Under the pieces are notes generated by a model that saw nothing but the letters and a program-made list of their open reading frames with translations, was not told the origin of the DNA and searched no databases. Below are positions 43,764 through 51,806 of a stretch of 64,000 nt of DNA, piece by piece. How positions within the stretch are numbered: the first letter of the stretch is position 1; each line of letters opens with the position of its first letter. This DNA comes from Mycolicibacterium helvum (GTDB taxonomy: Bacteria; Actinomycetota; Actinomycetes; Mycobacteriales; Mycobacteriaceae), in NCBI RefSeq assembly GCF_010731895.1, contig NZ_AP022596.1, positions 3,968,001 through 4,032,000 on the forward strand. Direction: 5' to 3'. The position numbers were made by a program, and so were the translations under genes.

Positions 43764-43886
43764 TTTCACCCCTTAATCGCGACAGTTGGGCACAAGATTT
43801 GGGAACAAAGGCTCTGCGAAACCCCCTATGAGAGTTGGGATCGAGCGCTACCGCCCGGAGGCCAATTGATCTGTGCCCAACAGCCG
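43764..43886. other. Possible left border of an accessory insert
   Basis: TTTCACCCCTTAATCGCGA (43764-43782) recurs with two changes at 48552-48570. Next to it, GATTTGGGAACA then CTGCGAA (43796-43820) matches 14184-14207, which lies just before the tRNA fragment. No gene fits this stretch. It may be the remains of an integrase end or attachment region. Confidence 0.35.
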
Positions 43887-44714
43887 CTACGTCCTTGCCA
43901 TCTCCGGTGATTCGAACGCCAACGTTGGGAGCAGAAGCCACTGCTCGGGCGCCGACCGGATGAGATCTTCCAACATCTCGATTGCTATTTCTGCGACCGC
44001 GTCGAGATCCGGTGTTGTTGTGGGCGATTCGATCTGAATAGCTTCGGCATACTCGACCCTGACCTCGGTGTCAGTGACTCGCCTACATACCGCTGGCAGG
44101 AGCATTGTGCCATGGCGGGCAGCGAGGCGGAGCCATCCCGTCGACATCGCCCGTGCACGGCCGAACAGACACACCTGCTGTGTGGAAACGTCTCTGTAGG
44201 CGAAATCGGCATATGTGCAGTAGATTCCACCGCGATCCAGTGTGCTCTCGATCTGCTGCCTGACGCGGCCGCGTCGTGGATCGGCGACGTCGATGCGGGG
44301 TTGTGGAACGTCGTCGGCGAATACCTCGTGTCCAAAGACGATAGCTTCTCGTTGTTCGGCCAGAGTGTTCACAACCGAAAGAGCATCTGCCATCGGCAGC
44401 GTCATCGGAGCGACTAAGACCGTGGGTCGCCCGAGCGTTTCGTTTCTGTACGTGTCGCCAGTCATTGTGAGGGTGAGTGCGTCGGCCCGGTCGCCGAGTG
44501 CCTCTCGCTTGGCGCACCACAGCCGGTGGTGGTACCAATCCTCAAGGTTGGCGTTCACCAGTTGGGCAGCTTCCCGCATCTTTACCCCATCGCGGTAGCC
44601 GTCCTCAGCTAACAAACGTCGTGCGACGGTGGCGATATCCATCGATGCCAGCAATTCGCGACCTGTCGGATCCTCAATCAGGGTGCTCAGCGACGTTTCC
44701 AGGCTACGAGGCAT
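43887..44714 (-). CDS. LPLAT-like (HtrB/LABLAT-type) acyltransferase-like protein of a radical SAM operon
   Basis: A 275-aa protein from the ATG at 44714, overlapping the radical SAM gene stop by 11 bases. The pattern LDRGGIYCTYADFAYRD, then LFGRARAMSTGWLRLAAR, then MLLPAVCRR follows the second half of lysophospholipid/lauroyl acyltransferases. The first half has LVAPMTLPMADALSV where the catalytic HxxxxD/E usually stands, and the His is not there, so catalysis may be altered or my family reading may be wrong. No signal peptide is seen. In context it could acylate the modified peptide; that is inference. Confidence 0.5.
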   Translation of the reverse strand: MPRSLETSLSTLIEDPTGRELLASMDIATVARRLLAEDGYRDGVKMREAAQLVNANLEDWYHHRLWCAKREALGDRADALTLTMTGDTYRNETLGRPTVLVAPMTLPMADALSVVNTLAEQREAIVFGHEVFADDVPQPRIDVADPRRGRVRQQIESTLDRGGIYCTYADFAYRDVSTQQVCLFGRARAMSTGWLRLAARHGTMLLPAVCRRVTDTEVRVEYAEAIQIESPTTTPDLDAVAEIAIEMLEDLIRSAPEQWLLLPTLAFESPEMART

Positions 44715-46083
44715 CAGTGGAAATCGTTGATAGGTAACGGCGCAGCGGCCCACCAGGTACAACCAGCTGGTCGGCAATGCGGTCGAAGGCGTTGAGTGCC
44801 AGTGCGCATTCAAGATCTGGGATGGCATTCAAGTGAGGTGCGCGCGCCAGGCAGCCGCCGCCGCACACGCCCCACCACACGCATTCGGCGCAACGTGTCG
44901 AGCACAGGTCGCGCCCACGAATCGAATTGGCCGTTGAGGACTTTCGTGCGTCATCAAGAGAGTCGGTACCCATTTTGCCGAGCCCAGCCAGTGGGCCACG
45001 GGTGTCGATACAGTCGCACGCCTCGATGGTGCCGTCGGCGGATATCGAGAGTAGGTCTCGACCTGCGCCGCATTCAGGTCGCATGCACATGTTCGTACCG
45101 GGACCGTGAAGGAAATTGTCCGTGTACTTCACGATGGGGCGCACTGGGAATCCCTCGAATTCGCCATGCAAGACAGCGTCGAAGAGTTCGTTCCAGGCCG
45201 CGACCAACACAGCTGGGTCGGGTGCCAGTTCTTCGGCTGCCTGCCGGCCCCGACCGATTGGTTGAAAGAGCGACCACTCCCACGACGCCATCCCGAGATC
45301 ACGGAAATGACGGCACACATCTGTCAGCTGGTCCTGGTTGGCGACCGTGATCGTCGACAGGACCCCACACGACTTCACGAAGTCTGGAAATCGAGCTAAT
45401 GACTGAGCGAAGTCCCGATACGTCCCGCTGCCATTCCGGTAGATCCGCAGACGATCGTGGATTTCGGCAGGGCCATCCACCGATACACCCCAAACAATGT
45501 CGTGTTGCCACGAGAAGTCACGGATACGGTCGGACAATCGGGACATGTTGGTTTGGCCGACGAAGCGCAGGCGCTTCTTTTCATCGGCGGCGAGTTCCTC
45601 ACCCGCCTGGACTATCTCTTCGACACGTGCCCACACCAGCATCGGTTCACCGCCGTGCAGGATGACCTGAAGACTGCTGTCACACAAAGCGAGGCCCTGG
45701 CGGATGGCATCCGTAGCGACGTCCACTTCGATAGCAGATCCACCCGCGGTCTCGAAGTCATAGCAATAGGTACACGCATGGTTGCAATGCGCGGTGAGCT
45801 TGAGGATGAGTGTGTTCAGGGAATCGAAGTGGCGCTCTGAGCCGACCACTCCGACCTCGTGCTCGATCAGGGTGGTACGCAGATTTCGGATTGGTTCCCG
45901 CAACTCGCCGGGCTCGTGCCATCTATCGATTAGCGGCAACAACTTTGCCCAGTCCTGGTTGAGCGCAACCCAGCGGCCTGAGACGCGGTCCATCACGAGG
46001 GTGCTTTCGCCGCGCTCCTGGCACCGCAACCGGGAAATGTCCAGTCGGTCCGGTCGGAGTTGCAACTCTACGGATGGAGTCAT
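44704..46083 (-). CDS. Radical SAM/SPASM peptide-modifying enzyme with PqqD-like N-terminus
   Basis: A 459-aa enzyme. Residues 1-80 look like a RiPP recognition element (RGESTLVMDRVSGRWVALNQ, PqqD-like winged helix). The radical SAM core has the CxxxCxxC cluster motif at C100, C104 and C107 (CNHACTYC), then LHGGEPML and GVSVDGPAEIHD. The C-terminal SPASM domain holds additional Fe-S cysteines (CMRPECGAG, CDCIDT, CSTRCAECVWWGVCGGGC). SPASM enzymes of this layout make thioether, C-C or related links in ribosomal peptides. The start overlaps the preceding small gene by 4 bases (ATGA), which makes that product its likely substrate. It is not MftC: the neighbours are not mycofactocin genes. Confidence 0.85.
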   Translation of the reverse strand: MTPSVELQLRPDRLDISRLRCQERGESTLVMDRVSGRWVALNQDWAKLLPLIDRWHEPGELREPIRNLRTTLIEHEVGVVGSERHFDSLNTLILKLTAHCNHACTYCYDFETAGGSAIEVDVATDAIRQGLALCDSSLQVILHGGEPMLVWARVEEIVQAGEELAADEKKRLRFVGQTNMSRLSDRIRDFSWQHDIVWGVSVDGPAEIHDRLRIYRNGSGTYRDFAQSLARFPDFVKSCGVLSTITVANQDQLTDVCRHFRDLGMASWEWSLFQPIGRGRQAAEELAPDPAVLVAAWNELFDAVLHGEFEGFPVRPIVKYTDNFLHGPGTNMCMRPECGAGRDLLSISADGTIEACDCIDTRGPLAGLGKMGTDSLDDARKSSTANSIRGRDLCSTRCAECVWWGVCGGGCLARAPHLNAIPDLECALALNAFDRIADQLVVPGGPLRRYLSTISTDAS

Positions 46084-46439
46084 CCGCCGACGTGGTCGTC
46101 GCCCTGAAGCTCGACGACCTGGAAGTGCGACTCCAGATGACCGCGTGCGATGGATTCCGGAAGCACCCCAGGCGTGATGCCGTAATCCTCGGCCACGGGA
46201 TCGGTGTAATCGTCAATACGCTGGCGTGACCCGCAGCACGCGCGGGTCCACTGCGCCCACACTGTGGTGTCGCCCGCGATCTGTCCGAGCGCCACAGCAT
46301 TGACACCGACGAAACGATTCTCCCCAGCCAGATCCAACGCACGATCCGCCAATCCAGCGACATGGCGCTCGATCTCTTCCTTCGGCATCTCCGTCACACG
46401 CATTGAAGCAGGAGCATTGAGACGAACAACTTTGGCCAT
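46080..46439 (-). CDS. Putative precursor or substrate protein of the radical SAM enzyme, 119 aa
   Basis: From the ATG at 46439 with a GGGGAG ribosome site; the longer frame upstream lacks support. Residues 1-50 form a hydrophilic helix-rich segment that could be a leader (MPKEEIERHVAGLADRALDL). The second half contains a Cys pair at 68-69 (TRACCGSRQRIDDYTDP) and aromatic, Pro and His residues, and ends GDDHVGG. No known precursor family is recognised, and the length is more like nitrile-hydratase-leader precursors than short peptides. It is first in the operon and coupled to the radical SAM gene. The alternative is a small partner subunit. Confidence 0.5.
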   Translation of the reverse strand: MAKVVRLNAPASMRVTEMPKEEIERHVAGLADRALDLAGENRFVGVNAVALGQIAGDTTVWAQWTRACCGSRQRIDDYTDPVAEDYGITPGVLPESIARGHLESHFQVVELQGDDHVGG

Positions 46440-47304
46440 TGTGTTACTCCCCGAATGAATGCACGTTCCCCGCGAACTTGTGCTAAGTGCGACCGTACGC
46501 CGCACTCTGAAGACAGGCAAGAAGTGATGTTGATTCATATTCGTCGGACTTCGGTAGCGGGCGCGTTACCGAGTGCGGGTCCGAAAACTGCTGGGGCATA
46601 GTAGAGTTCGTCGTGATCGCGACGACTCACTGCTCGACGGCATAGGCGACGAGATGCTGATTCGGACCGGCTGTGCGCAATGAACTTTCAGCACGTGGGG
46701 TTGATGTATGTAATCGCTACGGAATGTTGAAGGCGACTCGGTCGGCACCGCCCTCGTCGTATTCCTTTGTCTGACGGTACGGTGAGTGGCAGCCCCAAGA
46801 ATGAGTAGTCTCCTACTCTAATTTTCCGCCGGTCGTCCATGTCGTACTCGATACCGCCCTCGCCGCACTCGATGACGGTGGGTTGAGCAGAATGAGTGTC
46901 GGGCCAAGGTGATCGGCGGTACCTGCGTGGCGCTGATCGGTCTGGATTGCGACGAGGCGGCCCGAGTCGCTGCCCGGGTCAGGGCGGGCTCCTTCTCGAC
47001 GTTGGTATTGCGTCCGTCCTGGTGCTGAACGGTTTAGACGTTGGCGGACACCCCGATCTTGGGGCCGGTGCTGGCGGCGGCCGCGCGTAACGGCGGCTGA
47101 AAGTCGTTGCTTATCTTCAATAATGACTCCACGAACGACTCACTCTGCAGCGCACGTGGCCCAATAACGTGTAGAGCCGAGAGTGCCGAGTAGCGCTCCA
47201 GTACAGCCGACCGAATACGAGTGGTCAGCTACTCGCGATCGACGCCCGATCGAGGTCGACACTCATCTGTAGATCAACACATCTCGATTGGAAGGAGTAG
47301 CACA
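46440..47304. other. Long intergenic region without a supported gene
   Basis: The left part carries the promoter side of the minus-strand peptide operon. Near 46905-47095 a short frame (VIGGTCVALIGLDCDEAARVA) looks protein-like but is interrupted by stops, perhaps a decayed gene. The right end holds the strong ribosome site of the next operon. I see no RNA gene, repeat array or intact frame. Confidence 0.4.
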
Positions 47305-47691
47305 ATGATTGGAACAGTCAGTTATCAGGGGGGACTGTTACAGAGCACGTCCGCCCGCCCGCTCGCGTCGCCGCCTGACCACCCCAGCGACGCTGGCGGC
47401 AGGCCGGAAGAGAAACCGCCTGACGTTGAGACGCCCACCGTGCGCCACGCGCTATCACCCAATGAGGTTTGCCAGCGCCAGTGGGCACGCGAAATCGTCG
47501 ACCGGAACGGCTCGGTCGAGGAGATGGTCTCGGTGGCCATCCAGCGCGTTACTGAGCGCCATACAGAAAATCGCCTCTTGGAGGCGCAAGCGATCATCAA
47601 CGAGCTCGCGCGCACCGGTGAGCACAGCACAATGCTCCACACGCATGCTGGCGCAGACAAGATCCGCCTGCTGCTCGGGAAGGAGAGCTAG
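47305..47691 (+). CDS. Unknown small protein, first of a two-gene operon
   Basis: A 128-aa protein from the ATG at 47305, behind an excellent GGAAGGAG ribosome site. Residues 1-50 are Pro/Gly/Ser-rich and probably disordered (SPPDHPSDAGGRPEEKPPD). Residues 55-128 are helical and charged (QRQWAREIVDRNGSVEEMVS through QAIINELARTG). No family is recognised. Only 2 bases separate it from the next gene, so the two are probably made together. The unit lies inside the accessory insert. Confidence 0.6.
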   Translation: MIGTVSYQGGLLQSTSARPLASPPDHPSDAGGRPEEKPPDVETPTVRHALSPNEVCQRQWAREIVDRNGSVEEMVSVAIQRVTERHTENRLLEAQAIINELARTGEHSTMLHTHAGADKIRLLLGKES

Positions 47692-47693
47692 CC

Positions 47694-48536
47694 ATGTCAC
47701 TCCTCGCTGCTGCCTGGCTCGATAGCGGGCCCAATCTGACTGGCTCGTCTCTATTGACCGGCATAGGGACGAAAGACCGCTACGGCCAGGTAACCAATAC
47801 AAACCTTGCGGCTAACCACCTTCTCAATTCCGTCGCGTCGGGCCAGATGATCTCGCATGCCTCAGACTTCAATCTGATCCTGTTCTCCAATGGCGACTAC
47901 ACCGGGAACTTTTTCCAGCTGTCTATCGCGCACGATGAGAACGCGACCTACTGGCATACGGGCGCTGCGCAAAGCGCGCTGTTGATTGCGTCGAACAACA
48001 CCGGAATCGATGAACACCGCGTCAGCCTTCACGATGAGCTGCATGACCAGTGGATCGACTTTCTCGACAAGAAGCTGAAGGGGACGGCGGTATCGCGGGA
48101 CGTCGACCCGCTGTTGACGTGGCAGATGTTCCCGACGAACGATCAATGGCTCGACCGCAACCAGGTCTACATCCGCATCCACCAGCCCTTGCATGTTCAC
48201 ATGCCGTGGTACTGGCCTGACTACCAGGCTTCGATGGACTACAACGTGGTGCTCTTTATCGACTCTAACCGGCACCTCCGTGCGTGGGTGGCCGACTGGG
48301 AGTGCTGGGTCGAAGGCGGCGCCAAGAATGGACAAGTACATAGCCAGCTGGACCCGCAAGTGGCTGCAGGTATGCAGCCGCTTGCGGACCAGCTGAACCA
48401 AAGGCTCGCACTTACTGATCTACTCGGGCCTGTCAAGGCGGTCTATTACCTACCCGGCCGGCAGGCAAGTCCTGTCGAGAACAGCGCATTTGGCGGAAAC
48501 ACGGCGGACGATGTGACGATCTGTGTTCAAACGTAA
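47694..48536 (+). CDS. Unknown soluble protein, second of a two-gene operon
   Basis: A 280-aa protein without signal peptide or transmembrane segment. It is rich in Trp, His and Tyr (HVHMPWYWPDYQASMDYNVV; WVADWECWVEGG). Near residue 60, LILFSNGDYTGNFFQLSI resembles one beta/gamma-crystallin Greek-key strand set (aromatic-x5-G with following Ser), but only one such motif is evident, so the match is weak. It follows the 128-aa gene by 2 bases. Function unknown; a binding or structural beta-rich protein is a guess. Confidence 0.6.
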   Translation: MSLLAAAWLDSGPNLTGSSLLTGIGTKDRYGQVTNTNLAANHLLNSVASGQMISHASDFNLILFSNGDYTGNFFQLSIAHDENATYWHTGAAQSALLIASNNTGIDEHRVSLHDELHDQWIDFLDKKLKGTAVSRDVDPLLTWQMFPTNDQWLDRNQVYIRIHQPLHVHMPWYWPDYQASMDYNVVLFIDSNRHLRAWVADWECWVEGGAKNGQVHSQLDPQVAAGMQPLADQLNQRLALTDLLGPVKAVYYLPGRQASPVENSAFGGNTADDVTICVQT

Positions 48537-48551
48537 GGTCCCTGTTGCTGG

Positions 48552-48570
48552 TTTCACTCCTTAATTGCGA
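48552..48570. repeat. Imperfect direct repeat of 43764-43782
   Basis: TTTCACTCCTTAATTGCGA differs from the left copy at two positions, both pyrimidine changes. The two copies bracket the peptide operon and the unknown two-gene operon, consistent with an insert boundary; chance similarity cannot be excluded. Confidence 0.35.
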
Positions 48571-48635
48571 GGGACTAGCGTCGCCCTCATGGCTGCGCTG
48601 TTCGTCGTCTACGGGTGTGACGGCATGATGGGTCT

Positions 48636-49304
48636 ATGAACGCACGATCAACGAACCGCCCGTTTTGGGCTGTCGGCGCGGTCTTCGGCCTGCTGGTGAC
48701 ACTGCTCATCTGCGGACCGACCGGCGGCGTCGCACAAGCGGCTGTGGCTGCACCGGCGGGCGATGCGCTGTCGGTCGGCGACCCAGACGCGCTGGGGCAG
48801 ATCGACCTCTACGTGGATCCGATGTGCCCGTACAGCGGCAAGTTCGTGCGGGCGCACGGCGACGAGATCGCCAAACGCGTTGAGGCCGGCACGTTGCGGG
48901 TCAACCTGCGATTCGTGGACTTCCTCGACAAGTACTCCGCCAGCGGAACGTACGACAGCCGAGCGATCTACGCGGCGTACGTGGTCGCCGACCAATCGCG
49001 ATCGAGTGACGTCGCCTGGCGCTTCATAGAGGCGATCTACGCGTCGGACGTCCAGCCCAAGGAGGGTGGGACCACGGACCTGAGTAACGACCAGCTGGCC
49101 GACGTGGCCAATCGAGTCGGCGCGCCTCAGCTGGCCCAAGATCTCATCCGGATCGGCCTGCCGATCGGCTTCGATCCGCATGTGGTCGCGGCAAATAATC
49201 TTGTTGTTCTGCACCAATTTCCTGAGCCGGGAGTGCCACTGGTGGTGATCAACGACCGGCCGGTCGACGAAGATTCGGACTGGCTGGCTCAGCTGCCCAG
49301 CTGA
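48636..49304 (+). CDS. Secreted DsbA-like thioredoxin-fold protein with a single active-site cysteine
   Basis: A 222-aa protein with a Sec signal peptide (WAVGAVFGLLVTLLICGP, then a probable cut after AQA, about residue 35). The mature part has the DsbA-like fold: strand IDLYVDPMCPYSGKF, a long helical insert and the cis-Pro strand EPGVPLVVINDRPV. The active site reads CPYS instead of CPYC, so the resolving Cys is gone and it cannot act as a simple disulfide oxidase; a reductase/isomerase-like or binding role is possible. It acts outside the membrane. It lies just right of the accessory insert and converges on the SDR gene. Confidence 0.82.
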   Translation: MNARSTNRPFWAVGAVFGLLVTLLICGPTGGVAQAAVAAPAGDALSVGDPDALGQIDLYVDPMCPYSGKFVRAHGDEIAKRVEAGTLRVNLRFVDFLDKYSASGTYDSRAIYAAYVVADQSRSSDVAWRFIEAIYASDVQPKEGGTTDLSNDQLADVANRVGAPQLAQDLIRIGLPIGFDPHVVAANNLVVLHQFPEPGVPLVVINDRPVDEDSDWLAQLPS

Positions 49305-49321
49305 GGCACAGCCCGCCCGAG

Positions 49322-49377
49322 GAACCCGCAGACCTACATCGCTGACGTGCGCGACATGATCACGGTGCTGCGGGTTC
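49322..49377. terminator. Inverted repeat between convergent genes
   Basis: GAACCCGCAG (49322-49331) and CTGCGGGTTC (49368-49377) are exact complements with a 36-base loop, between the DsbA-like stop and the SDR stop. Plausible as a shared terminator, though the loop is long. Confidence 0.4.
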
Positions 49378-49391
49378 TCCGGCGTCGCTGA

Positions 49392-50225
49392 CTACGACTT
49401 CACGATGAAGCCGGCGTCGATGGTCAGTGTGGACGCGGTGATGTAGCGCCCTGTCTCGCCGACGAGGTAGAGGATCGACCTGCTGACGTCGATCGGCTCC
49501 ATCCACGGCACCGGGAGAATGTGGGTGCGGGCAAACGCATCCTCGACAGACTCGCGCGTCGGGTTCGGATTGTCGGGTTGGAACAGGCCCCAGACATAGG
49601 GATTCTGAATCATGTTGGTGTCGACGCAGGTTGGGTTGACCGAGTTGACGCGGATGTTGTACTGGCCTAGTTCCCGTGCCAAACACGTCATGAGCCCCGT
49701 GATGGCGTGCTTGGATGCCGCGTAGGAGGACATGTTCTCAGCGCCCTTAAGCGCCTCGGTTGATCCGATGAACACCACTGAGCCGCCGTCGTTCTGCGCG
49801 ATCAGGGTGGGCACCGCGGCCCTCACCGCGTGCCAGGCGCCGGTGAGGTTGATGTCGATCATTTCTCGCCAGGACTCGGTCGTGATTTCCCAGGTCTTGC
49901 CTCCCGCGCAGATTCCTGCGTTGGGGATGACGATGTCAACGCGGCCCAGTTGCTCGATGCCCCGGTCGAACGCGGCCTTCACCTCGTCGTAGTTGCGCAC
50001 GTCGGCTCGGGACAGGACAGCTTGGCGGCCGGTCTCTTTGATCAGTCGTGCGGTCTCTTCGAGATCCTCGGGGTTGGAGCCGGGGTAAGTGGTGGAATCA
50101 ATCTCACCGCAGAGGTCCAGGCCGATGATGTCGGCGCCTTCGCGCGCGAGTGTTAGTGCGTGCGAGCGACCTTGGCCACGTGCGAGCCCGGTGATGAACG
50201 CTACTTGACCGTCTAGCTGTCCCAT
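49392..50225 (-). CDS. Mycofactocin-coupled type short-chain dehydrogenase
   Basis: A 277-aa SDR from the ATG at 50225 (AAAGGA site nine bases upstream). The N-terminus GQVAFITGLARGQGRSHALTLAREGADIIGLDLC and the insertion after strand beta-2 (SNPEDLEETARLIKETGRQ) are hallmarks of the TIGR03971 group, whose bound NAD(H) is recycled by the redox cofactor mycofactocin. The catalytic SYAASKHAI (YxxxK) and the C-terminal insert near NPYVWGLFQPDNPNPTRESV are present. It is the last gene of the long minus-strand cluster and follows the second binding-protein gene by 47 bases. Confidence 0.87.
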   Translation of the reverse strand: MGQLDGQVAFITGLARGQGRSHALTLAREGADIIGLDLCGEIDSTTYPGSNPEDLEETARLIKETGRQAVLSRADVRNYDEVKAAFDRGIEQLGRVDIVIPNAGICAGGKTWEITTESWREMIDINLTGAWHAVRAAVPTLIAQNDGGSVVFIGSTEALKGAENMSSYAASKHAITGLMTCLARELGQYNIRVNSVNPTCVDTNMIQNPYVWGLFQPDNPNPTRESVEDAFARTHILPVPWMEPIDVSRSILYLVGETGRYITASTLTIDAGFIVKS

Positions 50226-50272
50226 GAATGTCATTCCTTTCGTCGTAAGTCTGTTGCGTCGCGTAGTTCGCG

Positions 50273-51448
50273 CTAGCTGGTGATGCCGAGTTTGAATTCG
50301 TTCCACATGTCGATGCGCTTGTTCAGATCTTCGACGGGCTGGAAGAATCGGAGTTTGGAGAAGAAGGCGTCTCCGGCGGCGGTTGCCGGAATGAGCGTCG
50401 TATCAAGCAGTTCCGGGGTGAGGCCCGCCGCTACGGCGTCAGAGGACTTGGCCTGTTCCAGATTCAGGGAACCGGAATTTCCGCCGGAGGCGATGAATCG
50501 GGCCTGCCAGGGGACGGTTTCGGTGTAATTGATGAACTTGTACACCGAGTCGAGCTTGGCGGCGCCGCCCTTCTTGGTGATGGCGTAGTTGTCGGTCCAC
50601 GCAGGTACGCCCTGCTTGACTTCGTTATTCACCTCGAGGGTCTTGCCCTCCTTCTTCAGCGCTGCGACCTCGGAGATGATGTTGAGGTAGCCGATGGTGG
50701 CCTCGCCATTGGCGAATTGCGTCTCTTGGTCGTTGTAGCCGGTGGTGAGGTGCTTGATCTGCGGCCGCAGAGCGCTCAACCGGTCCTTGACCGCGGTGAA
50801 TTGCTCCGGCGTGAGGTGGTAGGGGTCGCTGATGCCGAGCGCGAGCGGGATCATCGGAAGCACCGCGGTGGGGTCGTCGAATACGGAGACCTTCCCCGCG
50901 AAGGCGGGATCCCACAGGATGTTCCAGTCGTTCGGCCGCCCTTGATCGTCGAGATACTTGGCCATTTCTGGCGTATTGGGGATGCTGCCGGGTATCCAGG
51001 CCAGTGGCTGGTCACCCCAGTTGTAGAGCACGCCGTACTGCTGCCCGCCTGAGGAGGCTGCCGATTTCCAGTCAAACCCCGGGTTCGGCTCCGTCGTGAC
51101 CCTGCTTGTGTCGATGGGTTCGAGCAAGTCGGCCTTGGCGTAGTTGTCGAACCAGCCGGCGGTCGCCAGAATGACGTCGAACTGGCCGGGATTGGACTTG
51201 ACCTTGGCGAACATCTCGTCGGGGGAGCCGGCGCTCACAGCGTTCACCTTGATGCCGGTTTCTTTGGTGAACGCATCCAACCAGGCTCGGTCGTGGTAGC
51301 CGTCCCACGTCAAGAGATTCAGGGTGTTCGGATCGCTCGTACTCGACCCACCGCATGCCGCAACGACGGCGGCTACGAGCGCGGTGATCACAAGAAGGGA
51401 GACCGTGCGTAAACGGGTGCCGAGACTCGGCCGTTGGGTAGGACTCAT
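50273..51448 (-). CDS. PotD-type ABC transporter solute-binding lipoprotein (second copy)
   Basis: A 391-aa binding protein from the ATG at 51448, with AGGAGC just upstream. The N-terminal signal ends in a lipobox (VVAACGGSS), so the protein is anchored outside the membrane. The mature part has the PotD/PotF look (LNLLTWDGYHDRAWLDAFTK, NWGDQPLAWIPGSIPNTPEM, PWQARFIASGGNSG). It is closely similar along its length to the protein at 54.5-55.7 kb, so it is a recent duplicate sharing the permease genes or adding ligand range. The dyad GTTCGG-N4-CCGAAC lies 47 bases ahead of its start. Confidence 0.88.
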   Translation of the reverse strand: MSPTQRPSLGTRLRTVSLLVITALVAAVVAACGGSSTSDPNTLNLLTWDGYHDRAWLDAFTKETGIKVNAVSAGSPDEMFAKVKSNPGQFDVILATAGWFDNYAKADLLEPIDTSRVTTEPNPGFDWKSAASSGGQQYGVLYNWGDQPLAWIPGSIPNTPEMAKYLDDQGRPNDWNILWDPAFAGKVSVFDDPTAVLPMIPLALGISDPYHLTPEQFTAVKDRLSALRPQIKHLTTGYNDQETQFANGEATIGYLNIISEVAALKKEGKTLEVNNEVKQGVPAWTDNYAITKKGGAAKLDSVYKFINYTETVPWQARFIASGGNSGSLNLEQAKSSDAVAAGLTPELLDTTLIPATAAGDAFFSKLRFFQPVEDLNKRIDMWNEFKLGITS

Positions 51449-51806
51449 GAGTGCTCCTGAACTCGGGACGATACGCCTGAACGCATCGGTAGACGTTCGG
51501 TTTGCCGAACGACTGTTGGCTAATGCGGGAGGAGGCAACTCTCTTCGAGAGTGCGACGCGGCGAGCGCTCGGGTCAACTGTCACCCGCGCGGATTCAGGT
51601 AATCGCTTAAATCGCAGTAGATAAAGTCACCCGCAGCTCAATGCGCAGGTGTCATGCTCAGCCGAAGAGAAGTGCGGCGATAAGTAGTGCTATTGGATTG
51701 TGTGATGAGCCTAACGCAACCCATTCGGTTTAGCGAGCGAAATGACCGATTTAACGCAGTATTGATCTACTTTGCCGGTACAGCTGGCCGGTAACCCGGC
51801 TGTCTG
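51449..51806. other. Intergenic region with operator, ahead of the second binding-protein gene
   Basis: The 358-base gap separates this gene from the Gfo/Idh/MocA gene and so probably contains its own promoter. It holds the dyad at 51495-51510 and a weaker related element (ATTCGGTTTAGCGAGCGAAAT, near 51723). No open frame is supported. Confidence 0.5.
51495..51510. promoter_or_regulatory. Operator-like dyad GTTCGG-TTTG-CCGAAC
   Basis: A perfect 6-base inverted repeat with a 4-base spacer, 47 bases upstream of the binding-protein start. The same half-sites and spacing occur at 63160-63175 ahead of the first gene of the cluster. The likely binder is the XRE-cupin regulator encoded at 53.7 kb (inference). 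Confidence 0.7.

Noticed and set aside
44704-46439. Mycofactocin biosynthesis locus (mftA-C)
   Set aside because: The small protein is 119 aa without the mycofactocin C-terminal Val-Tyr core, and no mftB, mftD, mftE or mftF homologue is adjacent.
46896-47090. 64-codon frame in the long intergenic region
   Set aside because: No ribosome site; protein-like segments are in different frames, so at best it is a decayed gene.
50720-51050. Plus-strand frame of 111 codons
   Set aside because: It is a shadow of the second binding-protein gene.
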